A stretch of DNA of 6,042 nt from JAVZGQ01 sp038998365 (GCA_038998365.1 JAVZHJ010000038.1:1-6042), one strand, 5' to 3'; shown: positions 1-5,526, counted from the first letter of the stretch. A program made the numbers and translations. The notes: generated from the letters alone by a model not told the origin.

Positions 1-801
1 CTTCTTTATAATGTCTTTAATTTCTTTTCGTAACAAAAATTCGGCAGCTTTAATAACAGCTTTTTTGTCTCTTGAACTATCTGCAATTTCTCCTAATGCA
101 TAAGCAATTTCATTTACAACCTCTTTTTCACATTTTTTAATCGTTTCACAACACTTAGTGATAACATCTTTGTCCATTAAACTGACAGCAACTTCAGCCA
201 AGGCAGCAGCAATTTCTCTATTAGTATATGCATCATACGCACTTGCATTTACAGTATTTACCATCTCGTCTAGTGAAAAAATTCTAATAGCTTCTATGAC
301 ACTCCTGTTGTCTTCGTGTTCCTTAAGAATCTCTTTCATCCAACAGCTAATCTCCCCTACATATCCGTTTTTATATTTCCTAATTGCTCTACTTGCTTCA
401 ATGACGAGATTTCTATCTTCACTAACTCCAGTGTCACTTATTTCCAACACTCTATCTAACATCTCATCCAATATGTCAACAATTTCTGCTATATCTTCTT
501 TTTCGTATTTTTCGATGGTCTTAATAACTTCAAGAAAAGTCTTTTCGTCGAGGCCGGCACTATAAGTTAATAAATCAACAATTTTATTTTTATAATCATA
601 GAACTTATTAATACAATTTACTGCTTCATCCAGTGATAACATCTTACATATTTTAATTATATCAGCTTCTTTCATCCCAAAATCTACAAAATCAATTAAT
701 ATATCAACAATTTTCTTTGCGGCATTATCTTTATATTTTTTTAACCACTCTTTCACTTGAAATAAATCTGTCTCAAGCATTTGGGCATTCATTTTTATCA
801 T
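1..801 (-). CDS. HEAT-like alpha-solenoid protein, partial (3' end outside window)
   Basis: Reading the minus strand from ATG 801 gives 267 codons with no stop up to position 1, so the C-terminus lies outside the window. An in-frame TAA at 831-829 limits the start; ATG 792 is an alternative, but 801 lies about 25 nt after a TATA-like box and suits a leaderless mRNA. The product is rich in Lys, Glu, Ile and Asp, with no signal peptide or membrane segment. It looks like consecutive amphipathic helices with a recurring pattern (I-x-K-Y, then E-I and L-x-E-x) near residues 20, 98, 142 and 223. SLDExVN occurs at residues 56-62 and again at 176-182, which suggests a tandem duplication of about 120 residues. 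Such folds usually bind proteins or nucleic acid. I do not recognise a specific family and assign no function. It is transcribed away from the ribosomal operon. Confidence 0.75.
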   Translation of the reverse strand, partial: MIKMNAQMLETDLFQVKEWLKKYKDNAAKKIVDILIDFVDFGMKEADIIKICKMLSLDEAVNCINKFYDYKNKIVDLLTYSAGLDEKTFLEVIKTIEKYEKEDIAEIVDILDEMLDRVLEISDTGVSEDRNLVIEASRAIRKYKNGYVGEISCWMKEILKEHEDNRSVIEAIRIFSLDEMVNTVNASAYDAYTNREIAAALAEVAVSLMDKDVITKCCETIKKCEKEVVNEIAYALGEIADSSRDKKAVIKAAEFLLRKEIKDIIKK

Positions 802-819
802 CAAAAAATAACTATACAA

Positions 820-837
820 TTTAAAATTTTAAAAACC
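820..837 (-). promoter_or_regulatory. TATA-like box of the divergent minus-strand gene
   Basis: On the minus strand this reads TTTTTAAAATTTTAAATT, centred about 25 nt upstream of ATG 801. That spacing fits an archaeal TATA box driving a leaderless transcript that begins at or next to the start codon. It abuts and slightly overlaps the box for uL3 on the other strand, so the two directions may compete for TBP/TFB. The area is A+T-rich, so the exact box is uncertain. Confidence 0.45.
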
Positions 838-847
838 TTTTTATTTA
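831..847 (+). promoter_or_regulatory. BRE/TATA-like promoter of the uL3 operon
   Basis: AAAAACCTTTTTATTTA has the same AAACCTT core as the boxes before the 2922 frame and before uL2. A box at 838-845 would place transcription start near 866-870, leaving a short leader that contains the AGGGGAG ribosome site. Inferred from position and similarity among the three sites. Confidence 0.5.
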
Positions 848-873
848 TTTCTCTACTAAAAACATTATAATTC

Positions 874-880
874 AGGGGAG
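874..880 (+). promoter_or_regulatory. Shine-Dalgarno site of uL3
   Basis: AGGGGAG lies 5 nt before ATG 886. It is purine-rich and complementary in part to the archaeal 16S 3' tail, and it fixes the uL3 start at 886. Confidence 0.6.
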
Positions 881-885
881 AAAAA

Positions 886-1857
886 ATGCCAGCTATAAAA
901 AGACCAAAAAAAGGAAGTCAAGCTTTCTACCCAAGGAAAAGGGCTAAAAGGATTTATCCAGCCATTTCTACCTACCCTGAAACTGAAAAACCAAAGCTTC
1001 TTGATTTTGCTGGTTATAAAGCTGGTATGACTCAAGTTATTTTGATAGATAATGTTAAAAGTTCACCAACTTTTGGCCAAGAAGTTGCCGTGCCGGCTAC
1101 TGTTATAGAGTGTCCGCCTTTAAAAGTCCTTGGAATAAGAGCTTATAAAACTACAACAAAAGGTCTTCAAGTCTTGGGTGAAGCTTGGGCAAAAGATTTG
1201 CCAAAATGGATTGAAAGAAAAGTCAAAGCTAAGCCAAGCGAAGAAAAAATTTCTGAAATTGAAAAAAAATTGGAAAAAATTTCCAAGATTAGACTAATAG
1301 TTTCAACCCAACCGAAATCTTCTGGTCTTGGGAAGAAAAAACCCGAAATTTTTGAAATTGAAGTTGGTGGAAAAGATGCAAAAGAGAAATTCGATTTTGC
1401 CAAGCAACTGCTTGGAAAAGAAATAAAGGCTTCTGAAGTTTTTAAGCAAGGTGAATATGTTGATGTTATTGCAGTGACAAAAGGCAAGGGCACTGCCGGC
1501 CCGGTTAAAAGATTTGGTGTTTTTATTCAATCAAGACATGCAAAAGAAAAGCGTAGACATGTTGGGACTTTAGGCCAAGAGCAACCGGGAAAAGTTAGGC
1601 ATACTGTACCTATGGCTGGCCAGCTTGGTTTTCAAACTAGAACTGAATTCAACAAAAGAATTTTGAAGATTGGGGAAGATGGAAAAGAGATCACGCCAAG
1701 CTCAGGCTTTAAAAGATATGGTTTGATAAAGAGCGATTATATTCTTATAGAAGGCTCTGTGCCAGGACCTAAGAAAAGGTTGATAAGGCTTAGAGCAGCA
1801 ATAAGGCCACCAAAGCTCAAGTTTTTGATCCCTGAGATAAAGGAAGTGGTTAAATGA
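886..1857 (+). CDS. rpl3: Large-subunit ribosomal protein uL3 (L3)
   Basis: uL3 is an early-assembly 23S rRNA-binding protein whose long extension reaches the peptidyl-transferase centre. The 323 residues are close to or slightly under the usual archaeal length of roughly 330-360. Recognisable blocks in order: basic N-terminus (residues 1-22); GYKAGMTQV (43-51); a charged archaeal insert (about 109-180); KGKGTAGPVKRFGV (199-212); the conserved VPMAGQLGF followed by RTEFNK (241-257); and GSVPGPKKRLIRLR (290-303). The usual GYHxRTE segment reads GFQTRTE here, so the customary histidine is Gln250. The start at 886 has a Shine-Dalgarno site 5 nt upstream. It is the first gene of the operon; its TGA overlaps the uL4 ATG in ATGA, which suggests translational coupling. 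Confidence 0.97.
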   Translation: MPAIKRPKKGSQAFYPRKRAKRIYPAISTYPETEKPKLLDFAGYKAGMTQVILIDNVKSSPTFGQEVAVPATVIECPPLKVLGIRAYKTTTKGLQVLGEAWAKDLPKWIERKVKAKPSEEKISEIEKKLEKISKIRLIVSTQPKSSGLGKKKPEIFEIEVGGKDAKEKFDFAKQLLGKEIKASEVFKQGEYVDVIAVTKGKGTAGPVKRFGVFIQSRHAKEKRRHVGTLGQEQPGKVRHTVPMAGQLGFQTRTEFNKRILKIGEDGKEITPSSGFKRYGLIKSDYILIEGSVPGPKKRLIRLRAAIRPPKLKFLIPEIKEVVK

Positions 1858-2627
1858 AAGCTAGCGTCTTTGACTTGCAAGGAAATATAGTGGAAAAAAT
1901 AGATTTGCCAGAAGTTTTCAAAGAGCCTTTGAGAGAAGATTTAATAAGAAGAGCCTTCTTAACAATTCAAGCCAACAAGCGCCAGCCTTATGGTACAGAT
2001 GTTATGGCAGGGAAGAGAACTTCAGCTCATTACCATGGCTATAGAAGACATCGCTGGACTATGATGTCTAGGGAAATGGCAAGAATGCCTCGCTCTCACG
2101 GGAAAATTCCTTTGCAGCAAATGTTCAGAGCTAGGTTTGTTCCACAAGCTGTGAAAGGGAGAGAAGCTCATCCTCCAAAAGTGGAGAAAGTTTGGGAGCA
2201 AAAGATAAATGAAAAAGAGAGGAAGAAAGCAATAAAGTCAGCTATAGCTGCAACTGCAATGAAAGAAGTTGTGTTGAAGAGGGGTCATAAAGCTGAAGAA
2301 GTGAAAGAATTGCCAATTGTGGTTGAAGATAAAATTCAAGAGTTGAAGAAGAGTAAAGAATTGCTTGAATTCTTGAAAAAAATTGGTTTGGAGAAAGAGC
2401 TTGAAAGAATAAAAGAAAAGAAGATTAAGAGAAAGAAGTATAAGAAGAAAGTTGGTCCACTAATAGTTGTTGCTGAAGATAAGGGAATAAGCAAAGCTGC
2501 AAAGAATTTAGGCTTGGATGTTTGTTTAGTTCAGAATTTGAATGCTGAGCTTCTTGCCCCAGGAGCTATGCCTGGAAGGCTTGTGATTTGGACAAAAGCT
2601 GCGATAGAAAAATTGGGAGGAAAGTGA
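1854..2627 (+). CDS. rpl4: Large-subunit ribosomal protein uL4 (archaeal L4/L1e type)
   Basis: uL4 binds 23S rRNA early in assembly, and its loop lines the constriction of the nascent-peptide tunnel. The 257 residues fit archaeal L4. Landmarks: QPYGTDVMAGKRTSAHYHGYRR (43-64, the family's QxYGTxxxAGxRTSA tunnel loop); MARMPRSHGK (75-84); KGREAHPPKVEK (101-112, the GRxAHPP motif); ERKKAIKSAIAATA (122-135); a lysine-rich helical stretch (about 160-200); and GPLIVVAEDKG (201-211). The C-terminal block GRLVIWTKAAIEKL (241-254) is typical of archaeal and eukaryotic homologues and absent from bacterial L4. The start at 1854 overlaps the uL3 stop by 4 nt, so ribosomes probably reinitiate. Purine-rich GGAAGTGG just upstream could act as a weak ribosome site. 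Confidence 0.96.
   Translation: MKASVFDLQGNIVEKIDLPEVFKEPLREDLIRRAFLTIQANKRQPYGTDVMAGKRTSAHYHGYRRHRWTMMSREMARMPRSHGKIPLQQMFRARFVPQAVKGREAHPPKVEKVWEQKINEKERKKAIKSAIAATAMKEVVLKRGHKAEEVKELPIVVEDKIQELKKSKELLEFLKKIGLEKELERIKEKKIKRKKYKKKVGPLIVVAEDKGISKAAKNLGLDVCLVQNLNAELLAPGAMPGRLVIWTKAAIEKLGGK
2615..2620 (+). promoter_or_regulatory. Shine-Dalgarno site of uL23
   Basis: GGGAGG sits 8 nt before ATG 2629, inside the last codons of uL4, and supports that start codon. Confidence 0.6.
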
Positions 2628-2628
2628 A

Positions 2629-2889
2629 ATGGATCCCTACAAAATTTTAAAGTATCCTTACACAACGGAAAAATCTGTTGCGATGATTGACAAAGAGAAT
2701 AAAATAGTTTTCATTGTGGATAGAAAAGCGAGCAAAAATCAAATAAAAGAAGCTTTTGAAAAGTTGTTTGAAGTTAAGGTTGAAAAAATAAACACGGAAA
2801 TAACTTTGAAAGGAGAGAAGAAAGCTTACATCAAGCTTAAGCCTGAATTCAAAGCTAGAGATGTGGCGACAAAGCTTGGACTCGTTTAA
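2629..2889 (+). CDS. rpl23: Large-subunit ribosomal protein uL23 (L23)
   Basis: uL23 sits at the exit of the peptide tunnel, where signal recognition particle and other nascent-chain factors dock. At 86 residues it has the typical archaeal length, without the long tunnel loop of bacterial L23. Conserved features: PYTTEKS near the N-terminus (10-16); NKIVFIVDRKASKNQIKEAF (24-43), in which the NKxxFxVD and AxKxxIKxA patterns stand out; VKVEKINTEIT (49-59); and KGEKKAYIKLKPE (61-73). The gene begins 1 nt after the uL4 stop with a good GGGAGG site. Its TAA overlaps a promoter-like AAACCTTAAAT box, and the operon is interrupted here before uL2. Confidence 0.96.
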   Translation: MDPYKILKYPYTTEKSVAMIDKENKIVFIVDRKASKNQIKEAFEKLFEVKVEKINTEITLKGEKKAYIKLKPEFKARDVATKLGLV

Positions 2890-2900
2890 ACCTTAAATAG
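2888..2900 (+). promoter_or_regulatory. BRE/TATA-like box before the interrupted frame
   Basis: AAACCTTAAATAG overlaps the last two bases of the uL23 stop codon. Its TATA-like part (2893-2900) lies 22-29 nt before ATG 2922, the spacing expected for a leaderless archaeal gene. It shares the AAACCTT core with the uL2 and uL3 boxes. Confidence 0.45.
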
Positions 2901-2906
2901 TTTGAA

Positions 2907-2916
2907 TTTTCTTTTT
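2907..2916 (+). terminator. Possible T-tract terminator after uL23
   Basis: TTTTCTTTTT follows the uL23 stop by about 17 nt. Archaeal RNA polymerase can release at U-rich tracts without a hairpin, so this could end or attenuate the uL3-uL4-uL23 transcript. The background is A+T-rich and the call is weak. Confidence 0.25.
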
Positions 2917-2921
2917 AATTC

Positions 2922-3140
2922 ATGTCTTGTGATTTGAATTTACCAAGAATGGTTTATGGATTATCTGTAGTGGAACTGCTCGAGAAGGATTATGTAAAAA
3001 TAGACAAGCATGTGTAAGATTTGATTAATGAAGTTTTGGATGAAAATCTTAAAGTTTATATCGATGGGTGCTTAATTTGCACATCTTCTTCAATTGATTC
3101 AATTTATAAAAAAGTGAAAGAAAAATTGAAATTGGGCTAA
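2922..3140 (+). pseudogene. Small frame between uL23 and uL2 broken by an in-frame TAA
   Basis: From ATG 2922 the frame reads 31 codons (starting MSCDLNLPRMVYGLSV) to TAA at 3015-3017. It then continues in the same frame for 40 more codons (including VLDENLKVYIDG, CLIC at 50-53, and a Lys/Glu-rich tail ending KLKLG) to TAA 3138-3140. Composition on both sides of the stop is protein-like, and a single base change at 3015 (to Lys, Gln or Glu) would restore a 72-residue protein. It has its own TATA-like box at leaderless spacing and no Shine-Dalgarno site. I recognise no family. It may be a decayed gene, a sequencing error in a live one, or a 31-residue ORF with a chance open tail. Nothing coding is apparent on the minus strand of this gap. 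Confidence 0.45.
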
Positions 3141-3160
3141 AACTATCCCTTTAAGACCAA

Positions 3161-3174
3161 AAACCTTTAAAAAT
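3161..3174 (+). promoter_or_regulatory. BRE/TATA-like promoter before uL2
   Basis: AAACCTTTAAAAAT is the cleanest of the AAACCTT boxes in the window. It lies about 55-60 nt before ATG 3226, so transcription would begin near 3195 and leave a leader of about 30 nt. This suggests uL2 to eIF1 can be transcribed separately from uL3-uL4-uL23. Confidence 0.5.
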
Positions 3175-3216
3175 ATTAAAAATTCATTTTATACAAATCA
3201 CAATTAATTAAATACC

Positions 3217-3220
3217 GGTG
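3217..3220 (+). promoter_or_regulatory. Short ribosome-binding site of uL2
   Basis: GGTG, part of the GGAGGTGATC sequence complementary to the archaeal 16S tail, lies 5 nt before ATG 3226. Only four bases match, so support is modest. Confidence 0.35.
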
Positions 3221-3225
3221 TCGAG

Positions 3226-3930
3226 ATGGGAAAAAGGATAATCCCAAGAGCCAGAGGTAAAGGTGGCCCAAGGTACAAAGCTCCAAGCCATAGATATTTG
3301 GGTAGAGTTGAGTATTTACCTATTCTTGGAATAACAGGAAAAGTTAAGGATATAGTTCATGATCCTGGAAGAAGTGCTCCTGTTGCCATAGTGAAATTTG
3401 ATGACGGAAAAGAAGTTTTGCACATTGCTCCTGAAGGTTTGAAGGCTGGTGACACTATAAGCTATGGTGGTGAGCCTGAAATTGGAAACGTCTTGCCTTT
3501 ATCACAAATTCCTGAAGGAACGAAAATTTTCTCAATTGAAACTTATCCTGGCTCTGGGCCTAAGCTTTGCAGAGCTAGCGGAACTTTTGCTTTAGTTGTT
3601 GGTAAAGTTGGCAAGAAAGTTAAAGTTCAATTTCCTTCTGGAAAAATTGTTGAATTGGCTGGTAATTGCAGGGCAACAATAGGTGTGCCGGCAGCAAGCG
3701 GGAGAGTTGATAAACCTTGGGTTAAAGCTGGTAAAAAGCTTCATGCGATGATGGCTAGAGGAAAGCTTTACCCAAGAAGCGCTGGAGTTGCCATGACTCC
3801 AACAGATCATCCATATGGGGGGAAAAGCAAAAGACCAAGACCATCAAGGGCTGTCAAACGCTCAGCACCACCAGGGGCAAAGGTTGGTGCGATAAGTCCA
3901 AAGAGGATGGGAAGGAAGAAGGGTGCTTAA
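3226..3930 (+). CDS. rpl2: Large-subunit ribosomal protein uL2 (L2/L8e)
   Basis: uL2 is one of the most conserved large-subunit proteins. It binds domain IV of 23S rRNA near the peptidyl-transferase centre and helps subunit association. The 234 residues match archaeal length. Landmarks: MGKRIIPRARGKGG with YKAPSHRY (1-24, archaeal/eukaryotic-type N-terminus); VHDPGRSAPVA (44-54); AGNCRATIGVPAASGRVDKP (145-164); KAGKKLH (167-173); the signature GVAMTPTDHPYGG (187-199); and a C-terminal PPGAKVGAISPKRMGRKKG (215-233). The signature normally reads GVAMNPVDHP(H/F)GGG. Here Asn is Thr191, Val is Thr193 and the third Gly is Lys200, while the functionally important Asp194-His195 pair is kept. Archaea and eukaryotes often have Phe where this protein has Tyr197. 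It appears to head a second transcription unit. Confidence 0.97.
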   Translation: MGKRIIPRARGKGGPRYKAPSHRYLGRVEYLPILGITGKVKDIVHDPGRSAPVAIVKFDDGKEVLHIAPEGLKAGDTISYGGEPEIGNVLPLSQIPEGTKIFSIETYPGSGPKLCRASGTFALVVGKVGKKVKVQFPSGKIVELAGNCRATIGVPAASGRVDKPWVKAGKKLHAMMARGKLYPRSAGVAMTPTDHPYGGKSKRPRPSRAVKRSAPPGAKVGAISPKRMGRKKGA

Positions 3931-3931
3931 A

Positions 3932-4321
3932 ATGGCAAAAGTGTTCACTTTTAGGGGCAAAACTTTGGAAGAACTTAAACAAATGAGTATAGAAGAATTT
4001 GCACGCTTGTTGACAGCAAAAGAGAGGAGAAGCTTAAAGAGAGGACTTCAAGAAAATCAAAAGAAGCTTTTAGAAGAAATAAAGAAAAACCCAGAAGGGT
4101 TTCACAAAACTCACTTGAGAGATATGATAATTTTGCCTCAAATGGTTGGCGCCAAGCTTGGTGTCTTCAACGGTAAAGAATGGGTTAGTGTTTACATAAC
4201 ACCAGAAATGATTGGTCACAGGCTTGGAGAATTTTCTATTCCAATCAAGCGTGTGAAGCATTCAGCACCTGGAATAGGGGCTACAAGGGGAAGCAAGTTC
4301 TATGCAGCCAAACCAACGTGA
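3932..4321 (+). CDS. rps19: Small-subunit ribosomal protein uS19 (S19/S15e)
   Basis: uS19 lies in the 30S head and contributes to bridges with the large subunit and to the A site. From ATG 3932 it has 129 residues, close to archaeal length. Landmarks: FTFRGKTLEEL (5-15); LLTAKERRSLKRGL (25-38), the archaeal-type basic helix; THLRDMIILPQMVG (60-73); YITPEMIGHRLGEF (88-101); and HSAPGIGATRGSKF (110-123). The conserved ATRSSKF reads ATRGSKF here. An in-frame GTG at 3923 would add three residues (M-L-K). I prefer ATG 3932 because it falls 1 nt after the uL2 stop and GGTG (3922-3925) lies 6 nt upstream. The 3' end overlaps the earlier of two possible uL22 starts. Confidence 0.95.
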   Translation: MAKVFTFRGKTLEELKQMSIEEFARLLTAKERRSLKRGLQENQKKLLEEIKKNPEGFHKTHLRDMIILPQMVGAKLGVFNGKEWVSVYITPEMIGHRLGEFSIPIKRVKHSAPGIGATRGSKFYAAKPT

Positions 4322-4323
4322 TC
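4318..4323 (+). promoter_or_regulatory. GTGATC ribosome-binding site that favours uL22 start 4326
   Basis: GTGATC matches the right half of AGGAGGTGATCC, the complement of the archaeal 16S tail. It ends 2 nt before ATG 4326. Aligned in the full duplex, the GGAGG core would end 7 nt before that ATG, which is a normal spacing. It also contains the uS19 TGA stop. Confidence 0.45.
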
Positions 4324-4325
4324 TC

Positions 4326-4685
4326 ATGAAAACAGCTAGAGCAAAAATTTCAAATGCAAGGATTTCTTTGAAACATGCTTTAGTCCTTTGTAAAGAATTG
4401 AAAGGGAAAAAATTGGAAAAAGCAAGAAAATTTTTGGAAAATTTGATTTCAGAAAAAGTAAGCATAAATGGGAAATATTACACTAAAGCGGCTGGAATTT
4501 TTTTGGAATTGTTGAAGAGTGCTGAAGCTAATGCAGCACAGAAAGGTTTAGCTACCGAAAAACTTTTCATAAAAAATATAAAAGCTGATAAAGGCTTGAG
4601 ATTTTACAGGCCAAGGAGCTTGTGGCACTTGAGGAGACAAAGAATAAAGGCTGTTAACTTAACAGTAGAAGTGGGGGAGAGATGA
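4326..4685 (+). CDS. rpl22: Large-subunit ribosomal protein uL22 (L22/L17e), short form
   Basis: uL22 binds several 23S domains, and its hairpin lines the nascent-peptide tunnel. Landmarks from ATG 4326: KTARAK (2-7); ISLKHALVLCKELKGKKLEKA (13-33), matching the family's S-x-KHA and GKxLxEA; YYTKAAGIFLELLKSAEANA (51-70), matching KAA...LLKxAxANA; and RPRSLWHLRRQRIKAVNLTVEV (95-116), the hairpin and last strand. At 119 residues it is shorter than usual archaeal L22 (about 150). The central segment that normally holds a P-F-K/HRKG...GRYP stretch is reduced to SINGK. An in-frame ATG at 4302, overlapping uS19 by 20 nt with AGGGG 11 nt upstream, would add MQPNQRDL. I prefer 4326 because of GTGATC. 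Its TGA overlaps the uS3 ATG. Confidence 0.92.
   Translation: MKTARAKISNARISLKHALVLCKELKGKKLEKARKFLENLISEKVSINGKYYTKAAGIFLELLKSAEANAAQKGLATEKLFIKNIKADKGLRFYRPRSLWHLRRQRIKAVNLTVEVGER
4673..4679 (+). promoter_or_regulatory. Shine-Dalgarno site of uS3
   Basis: GGGGGAG lies 2 nt before ATG 4682 and 5 nt before the adjacent in-frame ATG 4685. The spacing favours 4685, but the product differs by only one Met. Confidence 0.5.
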
Positions 4686-5290
4686 TGGCTATAGAGAAAA
4701 TTTTTGTGAAGGAAGGAATAAAAGAATCTGAAGTTGAAGCTTACTTAGCAAAAAAATTCGAGAAAGCTGGCTACAGTCACACGGAGATTCAAAGAACGCC
4801 TTTGGGTACAAGGCTCATAATTTACGCTCAAAAACCTGGAATTGTTGTTGGGAGGTCTGGAAGAAAAATAGAAGAGATAACAGAAGAGATAAAGAAAAAA
4901 TTCGGCTTTGAAAATCCACTTGTTGATGTTAGAGAAATTGAAAATCCGTTTCTTGACGCTCATATAATTGCAAAAAAGATTGCGAATGCAATAGAAAGAG
5001 GGATAAACTACAAAAAAGTTGCAAATTATTATTTGGATAAGGTTATGGAGGCTGGCGCAATAGGTGTGCAAATAAAAGCCGGGGGAAAGCTTGCTGGAAA
5101 AGAGAGGTCAAGATTCCAAAAATTTAAAAAGGGATTTGTTGCTTTTTCAGGAGATTATGCTGAAACTCTTGTGGAAACAGGATATGCTCAAGCAAAAATA
5201 AAGCCTGGCATAGTTGGTATAGAAGTGAAAATAATGAAAGAGTTGCCAAAAGAGTTTGTTTTTGAAAAGAAGATAGAAAAGAATTTATAG
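4682..5290 (+). CDS. rps3: Small-subunit ribosomal protein uS3 (S3)
   Basis: uS3 is in the 30S head at the mRNA entry channel. The 202 residues fit archaeal S3. An N-terminal type II KH domain shows GYSHTEIQRTPLGTRLIIYA (30-49), then the nucleic-acid-binding GxxG loop as VVGRSGRKI (55-63), and FGFENPLVDV (74-83). The C-terminal S3 domain includes AIERG, VMEAGAIGVQIKAGGKLAGK and KPGIVGIEVKIM near the end. The family's GKLRGxRA reads GKLAGKERSR, so the basic patch is kept but arranged differently. The first ATG (4682) overlaps the uL22 stop in ATGA. A second ATG immediately follows in frame at 4685 and is better spaced from GGGGGAG, so the real N-terminus may be MAIEKIF. It ends 36 nt before the uL29 start. 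Confidence 0.96.
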   Translation: MMAIEKIFVKEGIKESEVEAYLAKKFEKAGYSHTEIQRTPLGTRLIIYAQKPGIVVGRSGRKIEEITEEIKKKFGFENPLVDVREIENPFLDAHIIAKKIANAIERGINYKKVANYYLDKVMEAGAIGVQIKAGGKLAGKERSRFQKFKKGFVAFSGDYAETLVETGYAQAKIKPGIVGIEVKIMKELPKEFVFEKKIEKNL

Positions 5291-5312
5291 ATGAAATTTT
5301 AAAAAAGAAAAA

Positions 5313-5318
5313 GGGAGG
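5313..5318 (+). promoter_or_regulatory. Shine-Dalgarno site that sets the TTG start of uL29
   Basis: GGGAGG lies 8 nt before TTG 5327. It is one of the better SD matches in the window and justifies a non-ATG start for uL29, since no ATG in frame lies nearby. Confidence 0.6.
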
Positions 5319-5326
5319 AAAAAGTT

Positions 5327-5524
5327 TTGAAGGCTNNNNNNNNNNGAGAACTTAAAGATGAAGATTTGGATAAAAAACTTTCTGAACTAAGGCTTGAACT
5401 TCTTAAAGAACAAGGAAACGTGAGAATGGGTAGACCTACAAAAAATCCTGGAAAAATTAAACAGATAAAGAAGAATATAGCAAGAATTCTAACGATAAAG
5501 AAAGAGAGAGAGGGAAAGAAGTAA
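5327..5524 (+). CDS. rpl29: Large-subunit ribosomal protein uL29 (L29), TTG start, contains N run
   Basis: uL29 is a small helical-hairpin protein at the tunnel exit next to uL23. The readable part shows helix 1 (ELKDEDLDKKLSELRLELLKEQ), the archaeal turn GNVRMGRPTKNPGKI, and helix 2 ending in KNIARILTIKKERE, matching the family's NPGxIxxIxxxIARxLTxxxER. Ten unknown bases cover codons 4-7. With the flanking GA they amount to exactly four codons, where homologues commonly have something like KEIR, so the length and frame look right. The total of 65 residues is normal. Start is TTG 5327, supported by GGGAGG 8 nt upstream. The stop is 2 nt before the eIF1 ATG. Confidence 0.93.
   Translation: MKAXXXXELKDEDLDKKLSELRLELLKEQGNVRMGRPTKNPGKIKQIKKNIARILTIKKEREGKK
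5336..5345. other. Run of ten N (unresolved bases or assembly gap)
   Basis: Ten consecutive N interrupt the uL29 N-terminus. Ten is a common placeholder length for gaps of unknown size, but here the frame and family length fit a true ten-base gap. Confidence 0.98.
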
Positions 5525-5526
5525 AA

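Noticed and set aside
158..565. Plus-strand ORF of 135 codons, rich in Ser/Leu/Ile
   Set aside because: It is antisense to the long minus-strand gene at 1-801, which has the better protein composition and a start with a promoter-like box. The plus frame has a low-complexity Ser/Leu pattern typical of a shadow.
1167..1530. Two minus-strand ORFs under uL3
   Set aside because: They lie wholly opposite the well-supported uL3 coding frame and are Phe/Ser-rich as expected from antisense of Lys/Glu codons.
3015..3017. In-frame stop in the 2922-3140 frame as a recoded codon
   Set aside because: It is TAA. Archaeal recoding known to me uses TGA (selenocysteine) or TAG (pyrrolysine), so mutation or sequence error is the simpler reading.
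3923..3931. GTG 3923 as the uS19 start
   Set aside because: It would overlap the uL2 3' end and add only M-L-K. ATG 3932 has GGTG 6 nt upstream and matches the family N-terminus.
4745..5071. Minus-strand ORF of 108 codons under uS3
   Set aside because: Antisense shadow of uS3, with no promoter or ribosome site and no family resemblance. The same applies to the minus-strand ORFs at 3592-3810, 4070-4261, 4262-4465, 5457-5714 and 5578-5838.
5291..5302. ATG AAA TTT TAA directly after the uS3 stop
   Set aside because: A three-codon frame with no support; it is just the A/T-rich spacer before the uL29 ribosome site.
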